DNA from: Gordonia alkanivorans NBRC 16433 | Lineage (GTDB): Bacteria > Actinomycetota > Actinomycetes > Mycobacteriales > Mycobacteriaceae | Length of the DNA stretch: 64,000 nucleotides | Direction of reading: 5' to 3' | Assembly: GCF_000225505.1 (NCBI RefSeq) | Contig: NZ_BACI01000099.1 | Span: 1 to 64,000, forward strand | Shown here: positions 1 to 9,739 of the stretch, piece after piece | How positions within the stretch are numbered: the first letter of the stretch is position 1 | How the letters are laid out: every line of letters starts with the position of its first letter | Made by a program: the position numbers and the translations under genes | Notes under the pieces: generated by a model | What the model saw: the letters and a program-made list of their open reading frames with translations, nothing else | What the model was told of the DNA's origin: nothing | The model's database searches: none

Positions 1-220
1 TCAGCGGCAGCCGGTACTCGAGAAGTAGCTCAGCCTGGTCCAACCCGGCGTCTTCGAGGTCGCTGACCAGTACTGCGACGCTGCGCTCCCATGAGCGCAC
101 TTCGGCCTTCGACGCGTGGTAGCCGTACTCGAAGAAATGTTGCTCGGTCAACTTAGGGATCAGAGTGTTAGCGGTGATCTGGGCGCGAACGCCCAACACC
201 GAAGCTCGAAACAGAGACAT
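1..220 (-). CDS. DUF2075-type AAA/helicase protein, N-terminal part
   Basis: An open frame runs from an ATG at 218-220 off the left edge, so only the first 73 residues are visible. The protein begins MSLFRASVLGVRAQITANTL and continues with HFFEYGYHASKAEVRSWERS, an Asp/Glu-rich helical segment and EYRLPL. This N-terminus resembles actinobacterial DUF2075 proteins (P-loop DNA/RNA helicase-like), which open with a similar MSLFRAS segment and a conserved RSW motif. The ATPase motifs would lie outside the window, so the helicase assignment rests on family resemblance. A GGAG motif sits 5 bases upstream of the ATG. The gene diverges from the operon starting at 481, and the 260 bases between them must hold both promoters. 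Confidence 0.65.
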   Translation of the reverse strand, partial: MSLFRASVLGVRAQITANTLIPKLTEQHFFEYGYHASKAEVRSWERSVAVLVSDLEDAGLDQAELLLEYRLPL

Positions 221-480
221 GCGGCTCCAGGAAGACACGACGAACTTCCCGCTCGGGTTGGAGCCTTGTCACGATGACGCGTCTGTCGGGCCGTAGCGGA
301 TGACGGTGTCCACGATAGTGGCTGACGCCGACAGAATTGGTTCGAGCACCCGGCGGTTCGGACATCCCTCCGACCCGACACGCAAATGCTCACGATTGTC
401 GTAACGATCGGTTAGCTTCCTGTCGACGTAACTTCTGCGTACGGGCGAACGGACAGACTCGAAGATGAAAGATTGAACTA

Positions 481-3213
481 ATGGCGTTGCAAGTTGTCGG
501 CGGAGGGTCGAGTGCCGTCGCGTCCTCGTCTCACGCCGCGTGTGCCCGCTTCCGCGGCACCGATCCGCTGATCACAGGCTTGACTCGCCGCAATCTCGCT
601 ACTGCAGTCGGGTTTGACGACGCCTCCGGCGCGATCCCGCAGGCACGGTGGATGCGCGCGATGACATTCGAGCGGCTGGTGCGCAACGAGGACTTCGCCG
701 GACGAATCGCCACACGGACTGTAGGTGCGCTTAACCTCGACCGACCGAAGGAAGTGGTCACGGTCGACGCGCACTCCAACCCTGACACCACCGCGAAGGT
801 GCTCGTCGCAGCGCACGAGCGTGCCGTAAACGAACAGTCCGTGACCCTCGTCTACCAACTCGCGGTCCCATTCGTCGGCTTCGAGGAGCACGACGCTACC
901 GATGTGAAGCCCGATTTCGCTGTCGTCGCGCCATCTGTCGACGACCCGACCGCGTCGTGGCTGGTTATGGGCGATGCAAAGGATTACGAGCGGGTTCGCT
1001 CGCGAATCGACGACGCGCGAATGCTCAAGGGCTTCCTTCAGGTGGCTGTCGGCGCAGAATCCGCGCGCGCGTGGTCTCGGCTGCCAGTCGACATGTCTGT
1101 CCACACTTTCGGGGTACTTGCCGTGCCACGCAACGCGTTCCTCCAGCCGGAGGCGATTGTCGAGAACCTTCATGACTACGCCGAAGAGGTCAACCTCCGC
1201 ATCGACGAGCGCCGACGCGAAGCGGCTCAGTCCGGCTACGCCGCTGGCCAAGACGTCAAGCCATATGTCGAGCACCTCCAGGCCGCCTTCGACCCGACCT
1301 CGTGTCCGACTTGCACGCTCTTCACCTACTGCCGCGACGAATTACGTCGCTCGACTGTAGCTGGCGATTTGCTGATCGAACTGGGCATAGCCCGACGGCT
1401 TCGGAACGCAGCCCTCGGTCTCGTCGACGGTGTGACGGATGTCGGTCGCGTGCCCGCGTCGACGGCGGCGAACATCGAGGCAACGCTTAGCGGCGTCGCA
1501 CAGCATTCTGGCCAGCTTCGCATCGACCAGGCCGGAAAGCCCGGGACGATCAATGTAGTCCTCGCGAAGTCAGACGCGGCAGCGATCGGCCTGCACGGAA
1601 TTGGCGTGCAACGAGTTACGACAAGCGGACGAAAGGACTGGCAGTTCACTGTCTTCCAAGACCCGCAAGCGTCCGACACTCGGCGTCGAGCGATGCGGAT
1701 CATCGGGAAGACGCTCAACAACGCAATCGGCGAGCAACAACGGGCGGCCGGTGTCGGCCAGCCCGACTCCGTGCACCTGGTGGTGCCCGACCAGGCGACT
1801 GCCGACGTGCTCGTCACGATCGCGGACAACCTTGCTGGTGTCGAACTGAGCCGCTTGCGGTGGAGGCGCGACGAGCACCAGGGCCGCCCCGCGCTCACCT
1901 ACGACGGAGAACCGGCAACCATTCCGCGAGCGATCACCGAGGGCGAACGTACTGCGATTGCGTTTCTCCTCGAAGACGACCGCTCGCGCGGATTCTCCCT
2001 GCGTTGCCCCATCATCGATGCTCGCGAAGTACTCACGCGGCACTTCGTGGCTGGTGGCCCCTCGGTCAATGCGGGCCGTCTCGACTACCTAGTCGGTTGG
2101 GCCGAAGCACGGAAGTCCGGGCCGCTCGATCACAGGGTGTTCGCAGACGAGATCGAAGCTTCCGTACACACTCCGGGCGCACGCCTCACTAACTCAATGT
2201 CCGATGCAATCCACGGAGCATTAGTCGGAAAGCGCGGCAAATCCGGATCCGGCGACGCGGCTGACCCCGAGTTGTACGAGAGGCTCGTTCTCGAGGAGAT
2301 GCAGTACAAAGCGCGGGCGATTGAACGCGCTCTGGACGCTCTGGAAGCTATCGAGCCGTCGACACTGCGCGCCGCGTATCGCGCGGTTGAGTCTGACGCG
2401 CAAGAGGTATGGCGCCGGCGCTTGACGCTGCACGCGTCGGACCTCGTGCGATTCGGCCGTACTTACCGTCCCTGGCGGAACTCGCTCGTGCCGATGCTCG
2501 AGAGTGACGGCAAGTGTGCGTCTCAGTTACTCCTCTTGTGCAATCCGCAAGCGGCGCGCGACATGGCCTCGGATGCCGGTAATCGATTCGTCGCATCTGC
2601 CACCGTCGTGTCGGCTGCGCCGCTCGTCCTCGACGTCGACTCCCGGAGGATCGTTGACGGGTCGCGGATCGTAATGGTGACTCGGAACGGGATGGCCTGC
2701 GTCGAGATGACCGAAGTAACTCTCGACGCACCCACCGGCGGAAAGTTCAAGATCGACGGCCTGTCGATCGGCCCCCTCGCGACGGACGCCCCAGACATCC
2801 CGACAATAATGCGGTGGACCCCTCAGACGACACCACAACTGGAAGTCGGCGACTCGCTCGTCGTCGCCGACTTCGCCTGGTTCGACAAGCTCACCGGCAA
2901 CCGCAAACTACCGGTGTGCAAGCCAAAGTCCGATACCACGTCGGCGCCTACGCCAGATTGCCGGTTCGACTCGTACGAGTTTGACCCTGTCGCGCACAGG
3001 TGGTGCTGCCGTTCCCACGAGATCAGCGAGGCCGAGTTCTCCGACCTGCTCGCGGAACGACGCGCACGAGGTGAACTGAACCCCGAAACGTGGCCGCCGG
3101 TGCGCGACGATGACGCGTTCGAGGTAGTCGCCGTTGGTGCGTCCGAGGGAAACGCCTATGTAGTCGCGCCGGAGACAGTGCCTGCCCACCAGACCATGGA
3201 TGACATCGAATGA
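481..3213 (+). CDS. RecB/Cas4-like PD-(D/E)XK nuclease, first gene of defence operon
   Basis: A 910-residue protein with a nuclease core in its first third. The pattern is PD at residues 144-145 followed by DAK at 165-167, the metal-binding arrangement of PD-(D/E)XK nucleases. Three cysteines at about 275, 278 and 284 plus a lone Cys21 at the N-terminus reproduce the split four-cysteine set that holds an Fe-S cluster in Cas4, AddB and RecB-like nucleases such as the TM0106 family. The remaining 600 residues carry no motif I recognise. Its stop overlaps the start of the SF1 helicase gene by four bases (ATGA at 3210). In related single-chain proteins a TM0106-like nuclease is fused to an SF1 helicase; here they seem split into two genes. 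A role in cleaving or resecting foreign DNA is inferred. Confidence 0.75.
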   Translation: MALQVVGGGSSAVASSSHAACARFRGTDPLITGLTRRNLATAVGFDDASGAIPQARWMRAMTFERLVRNEDFAGRIATRTVGALNLDRPKEVVTVDAHSNPDTTAKVLVAAHERAVNEQSVTLVYQLAVPFVGFEEHDATDVKPDFAVVAPSVDDPTASWLVMGDAKDYERVRSRIDDARMLKGFLQVAVGAESARAWSRLPVDMSVHTFGVLAVPRNAFLQPEAIVENLHDYAEEVNLRIDERRREAAQSGYAAGQDVKPYVEHLQAAFDPTSCPTCTLFTYCRDELRRSTVAGDLLIELGIARRLRNAALGLVDGVTDVGRVPASTAANIEATLSGVAQHSGQLRIDQAGKPGTINVVLAKSDAAAIGLHGIGVQRVTTSGRKDWQFTVFQDPQASDTRRRAMRIIGKTLNNAIGEQQRAAGVGQPDSVHLVVPDQATADVLVTIADNLAGVELSRLRWRRDEHQGRPALTYDGEPATIPRAITEGERTAIAFLLEDDRSRGFSLRCPIIDAREVLTRHFVAGGPSVNAGRLDYLVGWAEARKSGPLDHRVFADEIEASVHTPGARLTNSMSDAIHGALVGKRGKSGSGDAADPELYERLVLEEMQYKARAIERALDALEAIEPSTLRAAYRAVESDAQEVWRRRLTLHASDLVRFGRTYRPWRNSLVPMLESDGKCASQLLLLCNPQAARDMASDAGNRFVASATVVSAAPLVLDVDSRRIVDGSRIVMVTRNGMACVEMTEVTLDAPTGGKFKIDGLSIGPLATDAPDIPTIMRWTPQTTPQLEVGDSLVVADFAWFDKLTGNRKLPVCKPKSDTTSAPTPDCRFDSYEFDPVAHRWCCRSHEISEAEFSDLLAERRARGELNPETWPPVRDDDAFEVVAVGASEGNAYVVAPETVPAHQTMDDIE

Positions 3214-4742
3214 GCGCGCAGCAGATTGAAGAGGCGAGCCACTTCCAGGAACCGCTTGACGTTGCAACCAGCGCCAAGCACCACGAGGACGCAGCCGTAC
3301 TCAACGAGCACGTCACCGACGAGGCCAGTGTCGAACTCGCCGCCATGCTGTCTGGCACGTCGATGAACGAACGGATTTTGTTGAAGGCCGCGGCCGGAGC
3401 GGGCAAGTCGTACGCGCTGAAACGACTCGTCGTGGAGGCGACTCAGCACGCTCCGGGGCATCGAGTCGCGATAACCGCATTTACGAACAAACAGGTTCGA
3501 CCGCTCGCCGTCTCGCTCGCGGAGTCCCTTGGGAAGGACGCTGTTGCCCTACTTGCGGGAAAGGATGCCTACCTCGACATCCCGCAAGAGGTTCTCAACG
3601 CCGCAACAGTGGTGACGTCAACGACTAATCTGCCACTAAATGTGCAGGTTGTGATCGGGACGGTGGCACGGTTCGGCGCAATCTCAGAGCGTAAGAGACT
3701 CCTCGATCACCTCGGCTCGGCATCGGACAGCGATTCTCCGTTCGACGTGTTGTTCGTCGACGAGGCGTGGCAGATCGCACACCACCTGTTCGATCAGATC
3801 ACGAAACTCGCTCCGATCTGGGTTGGTGTGGGCGACGTCGGACAATTGCCGCCCCTCGAGATCGGGCAGAACCCGTGGCGTGGCGATCCCGCCTATAACC
3901 CATACCGCGCGTGGCCGACCGAGTACGACCACGATGCCGGCACATGGTCACGCGAACTCCCGACGGTGTGGCGCCCAGCGGCCGGCCACCTCGCCCTTTG
4001 GCGCGCCTTCTACCCCGAATGGGAGGGCTCTCTCGACTGTGTCGCGGCTCCAGGCGACCGCTCGATCGATTTCGGACCGATGGACGACGGCGCGGCCGAG
4101 ATCTGGAGGCAAGTCGGCACGGGTGTGCCAACTTTGCTCGAAGTTGGCGGATTACCCGAAGCAGAAGCAGCCGACATCGACTTGCCGCTAATGACCTTCC
4201 TCGAGGCCTTACTCGATGAGTTCCTCGCTGCCGAGCCGACGCTGACGTCCGCCGTGTATGACCGGGACGTCTCAGGTAGGCCGACGGGCTGTTGGGACAC
4301 GGTAACTCTGCGCGGCCCTCATTCGGATCCTCTAATCACCATCTTGGCAACGCGTAATCAATCCGTGGACGATGCAACCGAAGTCGTTCTACGGCTGCAA
4401 GAGCGGCACAGCTTGACCGACCGTGACATCGTCGCTTCCACTGTTGATTCGTGGCAGGGCCAGACGAACGGCATCACGATCGCGGTGCACCCACTGAACG
4501 GCGCAGCCGAGCTAGACGAGTTCAACTCCGCGTTCGGCCGTCTCGCGGTCGCGTGCACCCGCGCGACTCACGGCCTTCTCATGCTGACTCGCCCCGGACT
4601 CGACGATCTGCTTGCCGAGGCGCCGGCTCGCCCAGGCACACCGTTCGGTGAACCAGGTACTCGTCAGCTGCCTCGGCAGACACACGCACGAATCCTCGCG
4701 ACATTTGCTCGAAGCGAAATAGACGTATCGGAGCACGGATGA
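3210..4742 (+). CDS. SF1 (UvrD/Dna2-like) helicase or ATPase
   Basis: A 510-residue superfamily 1 NTPase. The Walker A motif AAAGAGKS lies at about residues 60-67, Walker B is FVDEAWQ near residue 184, motif III is GDVGQLPPL, and motifs V and VI are VDSWQGQTNG and VACTRATHG near the C-terminus. The motif set matches the Upf1/Dna2 side of SF1. It is compact, lacking large 1B/2B insertions. It starts inside the stop of the PD-(D/E)XK gene and ends inside the start of a small ORF, both by ATGA overlaps, so the three are probably translated together. Its likely partner is the upstream nuclease, as a two-subunit nuclease-helicase. Confidence 0.8.
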   Translation: MSAQQIEEASHFQEPLDVATSAKHHEDAAVLNEHVTDEASVELAAMLSGTSMNERILLKAAAGAGKSYALKRLVVEATQHAPGHRVAITAFTNKQVRPLAVSLAESLGKDAVALLAGKDAYLDIPQEVLNAATVVTSTTNLPLNVQVVIGTVARFGAISERKRLLDHLGSASDSDSPFDVLFVDEAWQIAHHLFDQITKLAPIWVGVGDVGQLPPLEIGQNPWRGDPAYNPYRAWPTEYDHDAGTWSRELPTVWRPAAGHLALWRAFYPEWEGSLDCVAAPGDRSIDFGPMDDGAAEIWRQVGTGVPTLLEVGGLPEAEAADIDLPLMTFLEALLDEFLAAEPTLTSAVYDRDVSGRPTGCWDTVTLRGPHSDPLITILATRNQSVDDATEVVLRLQERHSLTDRDIVASTVDSWQGQTNGITIAVHPLNGAAELDEFNSAFGRLAVACTRATHGLLMLTRPGLDDLLAEAPARPGTPFGEPGTRQLPRQTHARILATFARSEIDVSEHG

Positions 4743-4903
4743 GCTCGGTCTGGCAGATCAAGCAAGGCCGGAACTCAGACCAACGCCATCTCGAGCACGT
4801 AGATCCGGACAGCCGCCGGCCGTCGGTGCCCACGGCCCTTTTGCGACCTACCGCCGCATCCGGCCTCGTCCCCGGGGCCGTCTCAGTCACTCCGACCCAG
4901 TAG
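4739..4903 (+). CDS. Small 54-residue protein coupled to defence operon
   Basis: The ATG overlaps the stop codon of the helicase gene (ATGA at 4739-4742), and the frame stays open to TAG at 4901-4903. The TAG runs directly into the AGGAAAG ribosome-binding site of the methyltransferase gene. The product starts MSSVWQIKQGRNSDQRHLEH and is polar with a Pro/Ala-rich tail; I recognise no domain. The exact fit between two coupled genes and the overlap style shared with its neighbours argue for a real gene. An untranslated spacer remains possible. Confidence 0.45.
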   Translation: MSSVWQIKQGRNSDQRHLEHVDPDSRRPSVPTALLRPTAASGLVPGAVSVTPTQ

Positions 4904-4917
4904 GAAAGAATCGACAC

Positions 4918-7065
4918 GTGTCACGTCTCAACGACCTCCTTCGTCAAGTCGCCAACAGTGATCCCCAACTGGCCAAGGATCTTCGACGCGAAACGGATGC
5001 GCTCGCAGACCGTCGTGCCTTCGGATTGAACTTCGAGCGGCACACTCCAGAGGCGGTGGAGCTGCCGGGTCGACCAGTACGAAAGTCCGACAAGGTCCGC
5101 ATACTCCCTGAGCGCGGAAAAATGCCAACGAAAGAAGACGAGCGGCTGTTCCGGGTCACGAAGGTGTACTCAGAGGGCGGTGACCGATGGGCAGATGTCA
5201 CCGCGGTAGATAGCCCCCACGATGCGTGGTCTGTAAATGTCGACGACCTCATCGTCGTCGCCGAATTCCGTGACCCGATCTACCCCGGGCTAGTCTCCAG
5301 CGGAAAGGTAGAGCAAGGCGGAGACAAGCCGTACCACATCGTCATTAACTCGGAAAACTACCACGCTCTCCAGGCGTTACTCTTTACTCATCGCGGAAAG
5401 ATTGACTGCATCTATATCGATCCGCCGTATAACACCGGTGCCAGAGACTGGAAGTACAACAACGACTACGTCGCGAGTGACGATCACTACCGACACTCGA
5501 AATGGCTCGCTTTCATGGAACGCCGCCTACTTCTCGGGAAGGAGCTGTTAGCAGATGACGGCGCACTCGTTGTCACTATCGACGAGCACGAAGTTCATCG
5601 CCTCGCGTTACTTGTAGAGCAGATTATGACCGGATTTACCGTGCAAATGGTAACAATCGTAAATAACCCGAAAGGCGTAACTCAGGGATATCTCTCACGA
5701 GTCGAAGAGTACGCGATCTTCTGTTTTGCCCCCAACTTTAAGATGCCGACCGTTCCAGATGATTTGCTAACGCACAAAGAGGTCAGCGAAACTGCGGATG
5801 GGCGAATCCGCCCTCGATGGAAGGGACTTTTGCGATCGGGAGACGATTCGCGGCGTGAGGATCGCGAGCATATGTTCTATCCTGTGTGGTTAGATCCCAA
5901 CACTCGACGACTCATTCGTGCTGGCGATTATCTGCCCCTCGGAGAGAGCCCGAACTTTCAGTTGAAGGACCGGCAGGGCAACGCAGTGGCGTGGCCAGTT
6001 CGTAAAGATGGCTCACTCGGCCGATGGGGCGTTGGTACAGACACATTGAACAAACTCATAGAACAGGGTTTTGCATCGTGCGGTCGGTTTGACAAGAAGC
6101 GGTCTACATGGGGCATCTCTTACTTATCGGAAAACGTTCGGGCCGAGTTGGCAGATGGGCTTCTGGAGGTCTTGGCCAGGGACGAAGTCACGGGTGTGGC
6201 TGATGTTGTTTACGTGGATACAGCGTCTCGGCGGGCTCGGACTGTATGGCACAGATCGAGTCACGACGCTGGAGCGCATGGAACCGACCTCCTTGGCGAC
6301 TTTCTAGGGTCTGGCCGCAGTTTCCCATTCCCAAAGAGCCTCTACGCGGTCGAAGACACCGTTCGCCTACTTGTTGCGCGAAAACCGCATGCAGTTGTTC
6401 TTGACTTCTTTGCGGGTTCAGGAACAACAGCGCACGCGGTCATGCGACTCAATCGTCAGGACGGAGGTCAGCGCGTGTCGATTTCGGTCTCAAACAACGA
6501 AGTTTCCCCGGATAGACAAATCGAACTCCGAGCGGAAGGCGCACGTCCCGGCGACCCAATATGGGAGTCCAACGGACTTTGCGAATCAATCACGAAATCT
6601 CGTGTCCGAGCTGCCCTCCAAGGGCAGACACCCGAAGGCAGGGCTGTGGAAGGCCTGTACAAGTTCGTCGATGAGTTTCCCAAGTGTGAGGGATTCAGCG
6701 AAAATGCCGAGTTCTTTACCCTCACCTACGAATCCGCTATGCGAGTGGCATCCAACCGAGAGTTCGCCAAGATCGCTCCGTTCCTCTGGCTACGCGCGGG
6801 GGCACGCGGGCGCCGCATCGATGACATCTCGGCTGGATGGGATGTCGCAGATACGTACGGCGTGATCGCAAACCTCGACCTAAGTGAGCCGTTTATCAAA
6901 ACCGTTGAAGCGCAAGAAGGTCTGACCCACGCGTTCATTGCGACGGACGAGGATCGGCTCTTCGAGGCGATGGTTCGACTGCTACCGGAACACGTTGAGC
7001 CGGTACGTTTGTACTCGTCGTACCTGCGCACTTTCGAGATTGAAGCCGGGAGGGCCGCGCGTTGA
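4918..7065 (+). CDS. Type III Mod-like adenine-specific DNA methyltransferase
   Basis: A 715-residue beta-class amino-methyltransferase. The catalytic motif DPPYNTG begins near residue 168 and the S-adenosylmethionine site FAGSGT lies near 498, the IV-before-I order of type III Mod and other beta N6-adenine methylases. The roughly 300 residues between them would hold the target recognition domain. The start is GTG at 4918 with AGGAAAG nine bases upstream. The gene contains AT-richer stretches (for example 5560-5780) than the rest of the window, consistent with acquisition. It overlaps the Res-like gene by four bases (TTGA at 7062-7065). Its expected job is to mark host DNA so that the Res-like partner ignores it. 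Confidence 0.88.
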   Translation: MSRLNDLLRQVANSDPQLAKDLRRETDALADRRAFGLNFERHTPEAVELPGRPVRKSDKVRILPERGKMPTKEDERLFRVTKVYSEGGDRWADVTAVDSPHDAWSVNVDDLIVVAEFRDPIYPGLVSSGKVEQGGDKPYHIVINSENYHALQALLFTHRGKIDCIYIDPPYNTGARDWKYNNDYVASDDHYRHSKWLAFMERRLLLGKELLADDGALVVTIDEHEVHRLALLVEQIMTGFTVQMVTIVNNPKGVTQGYLSRVEEYAIFCFAPNFKMPTVPDDLLTHKEVSETADGRIRPRWKGLLRSGDDSRREDREHMFYPVWLDPNTRRLIRAGDYLPLGESPNFQLKDRQGNAVAWPVRKDGSLGRWGVGTDTLNKLIEQGFASCGRFDKKRSTWGISYLSENVRAELADGLLEVLARDEVTGVADVVYVDTASRRARTVWHRSSHDAGAHGTDLLGDFLGSGRSFPFPKSLYAVEDTVRLLVARKPHAVVLDFFAGSGTTAHAVMRLNRQDGGQRVSISVSNNEVSPDRQIELRAEGARPGDPIWESNGLCESITKSRVRAALQGQTPEGRAVEGLYKFVDEFPKCEGFSENAEFFTLTYESAMRVASNREFAKIAPFLWLRAGARGRRIDDISAGWDVADTYGVIANLDLSEPFIKTVEAQEGLTHAFIATDEDRLFEAMVRLLPEHVEPVRLYSSYLRTFEIEAGRAAR

Positions 7066-9671
7066 AGTTCACACTAAAGCCGTACCAGCGATCAGCACTC
7101 GAAGATATGCTTGCGACACTCGAGCGCGCGAAGACGATTCACGAACGCGAGGCAGTCCCGACCTCGGTGTCGCTGTCCGCAACCACCGGCGCCGGAAAAA
7201 CGGTGATTGCGGCAGCGGTAGTCGAGTCACTGTTCTACGGCAACGACGATTATAACTTCGAACTGGACGACGGCGCCGTCGTCGTCTGGTTCTCGGACCA
7301 ACCAAACCTCAATCAGCAGACACGGTTCCGCATTATGGAGGCGTCCGACAAGGTTGTGTCGACGGACCTCGTGACGATCGAGTCGACGTTTTCGCGACCA
7401 AAGTTCGACGCCGGGAAAGTGTATTTCCTCAATACCCAGAAACTCTCCAAGTCGTCGCTTCTGACCCGCGGTCACGAGGCTGTTGCTGAGCAAGATGTGT
7501 TTGAAGGAATGCACAGGTCCGTGCAACCCGATATGCAGGGCTACACGATATGGCAGACCATCGCCAACACTATCGAGGATCCAGATCTGACTCTGTATCT
7601 AATCGTCGATGAGGCTCATCGTGGGTTTGGTACGAAAGCAACTAGCGACAAGTCCACGATCGTCCAAAAGCTGATCAATGGACATGCGGGGTATCCTCCG
7701 GTGCCAATCGTGTGGGGGATTTCGGCTACGATTGGCGATTTCCGAGAAGCGATGGACGATGCTGATGTGTCGGGCGACCGCCGCTACCTGCCGCCGGTCC
7801 AAGTCGATGGTTTCCAGGTGCAGGAGTCTGGACTCGTCAAGGATGTCGTCAAGGTTGACATTCCTGCTGAAGCGCAGGCCATCGACATGGTCTTGGTACG
7901 TCGAGGCGCAAGGAAGCTCAAGCACTCGTCCGAGAGGTGGCAATCGTACTGCGAGACACAGCGACTGCCCGACGTCGTCAAACCGTTGATGGTCCTGCAG
8001 GCTCCCAACACGCCGGACCACGACAAGATCGGCGAGGCACTCGACGTCATCTTCGACGTCATGCCCGAGTTGGGCTCCGCCTCAATCCGACATGTCTTTG
8101 ATAAACACGCTATGCAGACATTTGGGGCCCACCAAGTTCATTGGATCGAACCGCAACTGGTCGAAGATCGCACAGATGTCCGAATACTGGTCGCAAAGGA
8201 CGCGATCTCCACTGGATGGGACTGTCCGCGTGCGGAGGTGTTGGTGTCATTTCGCCCTGCTGTTGATCACGACCACATTCAGCAATTGCTTGGTCGAATG
8301 GTACGTACTCCCCTCGCCCGCCGAGTTCCAGGCGACGACGAACTAAACTCGGTAGACTGCCTGTTGCCGTTCTTCGATCGAAAGACCGCCGGCGATGTAG
8401 TTCGGCTGCTAACCGCCCAGATCGACGGGGTCCCCGAACCGACCCGAAGGATAGTCCGCGACGAGTGCCTCATGACACCGAACAAATCAGTTCCGGAGAC
8501 AGTCTGGCGCGTGTGGGACAACTTACCGTCGATGACAATCCCGCAGCGTGGTACATCTCCTGTTAAGCGGCTCGCGACTCTCGCGCTTTCCCTGTCGACC
8601 GACGGTGTGAGGCCGGGAGCGCTGGCCGAGGTGTCTGGTCAGTTACATGGCTTGCTCGATGAGGCGGCTGTGTCGTACAGCAGCAAAGTAAAAGCATCGA
8701 TTGAAGAAGTCTTGGCTGTGCGGCTGCAGCAGATCTCGGCTAAGTTCGGCGCCAAGGGTGTTGAGTACGCCGACATCGTCGAGGTGGCTGACGAACGGGC
8801 AATTCGCGCTGCGTTCGAGGACGCTTGCAAGGCTTTCGGCGCCGACATCGCGCACGGTTACGTCGATTATCTGACGAGGGCCGACGACAGCGACGACGCG
8901 CTCCGCGAAGCGTTCATTCGAACCGCAGCTCTAGCCTGTGTGCCGGAGATACGCGAGGCGGTCGACAAGAAGTCCGACCAGATCGCGACAGAGTTGTTTG
9001 ACGAGCACGCTGATGCCATCCAAGAACTGCCCGACGATCGTCAGCAGGAATACCGCGACATCAACGCACTCGCAGCGACACCTCAGATCGAACCACTCGG
9101 GCGGCCGCGCACCCGTATCGAAGACTACGTCGACGAGAACGAGGACGGACAGCTCTTTCGCGCTGAGTTGGTGAAGTTGCACCTCATGTCGGACGAGAAC
9201 GGCGATGCGCCGATTACAAAGTTGAACGAGTGGGAAGCCGAGATCGTCAAGCACGAGATCGCGCGTAACGGTGCGCTTGGCTGGTATCGGAACCCTCCGC
9301 GTCAGACGGCTGACTCACTCGGAATCGCTTATCGCGACGAGACGACCGGAAACTGGCGATCGATGCACCCGGACTTCATCTTCTTCCACGAGATCGACGG
9401 CGAAGCGAAGGCGTCAATCGTCGACCCACACGGTCACCATCTCGATGACTCATTCGTGAAGCTTCAGGCCCTCGCTACCTTCGCCGAGGAGCACGGCACC
9501 GCATTTCATCGAATCGAAGCCTTGAGCAAAGTCGGTAGCGTGATGAAGATGCTGGACCTGAAGGACGAGGACGTGCGCGCCGGCATCAATGCGGGCCGTC
9601 GTTCTGTCGATTGGCTTTACAGCTCCCAGTTGGCGAGCAACTACTACGCCGAGAACAAGGTCAAGAACTGA
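7062..9671 (+). CDS. Type III Res-like DEAD/DEAH helicase-nuclease
   Basis: An 869-residue SF2 protein. Walker A (TGAGKT) is at about residues 41-46, the DEAH box (VDEAHRG) near 183, SAT (WGISATIG) near 222, and the helicase C half has ISTGWDCPRAEV and QQLLGRMVRTP. The C-terminal 130 residues look like the nuclease domain of Res-type subunits: HPDFIFF near 769 and IVDPHGHHL near 785, where a DPH motif stands in place of the usual ExK. The start is TTG at 7062, chosen because it overlaps the methyltransferase stop and follows GGGAGGG. It is the last gene of the operon; the next gene converges on it from 9740. A restriction role is inferred from pairing with the methylase. Confidence 0.87.
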   Translation: MKFTLKPYQRSALEDMLATLERAKTIHEREAVPTSVSLSATTGAGKTVIAAAVVESLFYGNDDYNFELDDGAVVVWFSDQPNLNQQTRFRIMEASDKVVSTDLVTIESTFSRPKFDAGKVYFLNTQKLSKSSLLTRGHEAVAEQDVFEGMHRSVQPDMQGYTIWQTIANTIEDPDLTLYLIVDEAHRGFGTKATSDKSTIVQKLINGHAGYPPVPIVWGISATIGDFREAMDDADVSGDRRYLPPVQVDGFQVQESGLVKDVVKVDIPAEAQAIDMVLVRRGARKLKHSSERWQSYCETQRLPDVVKPLMVLQAPNTPDHDKIGEALDVIFDVMPELGSASIRHVFDKHAMQTFGAHQVHWIEPQLVEDRTDVRILVAKDAISTGWDCPRAEVLVSFRPAVDHDHIQQLLGRMVRTPLARRVPGDDELNSVDCLLPFFDRKTAGDVVRLLTAQIDGVPEPTRRIVRDECLMTPNKSVPETVWRVWDNLPSMTIPQRGTSPVKRLATLALSLSTDGVRPGALAEVSGQLHGLLDEAAVSYSSKVKASIEEVLAVRLQQISAKFGAKGVEYADIVEVADERAIRAAFEDACKAFGADIAHGYVDYLTRADDSDDALREAFIRTAALACVPEIREAVDKKSDQIATELFDEHADAIQELPDDRQQEYRDINALAATPQIEPLGRPRTRIEDYVDENEDGQLFRAELVKLHLMSDENGDAPITKLNEWEAEIVKHEIARNGALGWYRNPPRQTADSLGIAYRDETTGNWRSMHPDFIFFHEIDGEAKASIVDPHGHHLDDSFVKLQALATFAEEHGTAFHRIEALSKVGSVMKMLDLKDEDVRAGINAGRRSVDWLYSSQLASNYYAENKVKN

Positions 9672-9739
9672 CTTCTAGCCTGGGCTGTTGGGTCGCTGCG
9701 GGACGAAACCTTATTTGTGCGTGTGTCATCTGCAGATGA

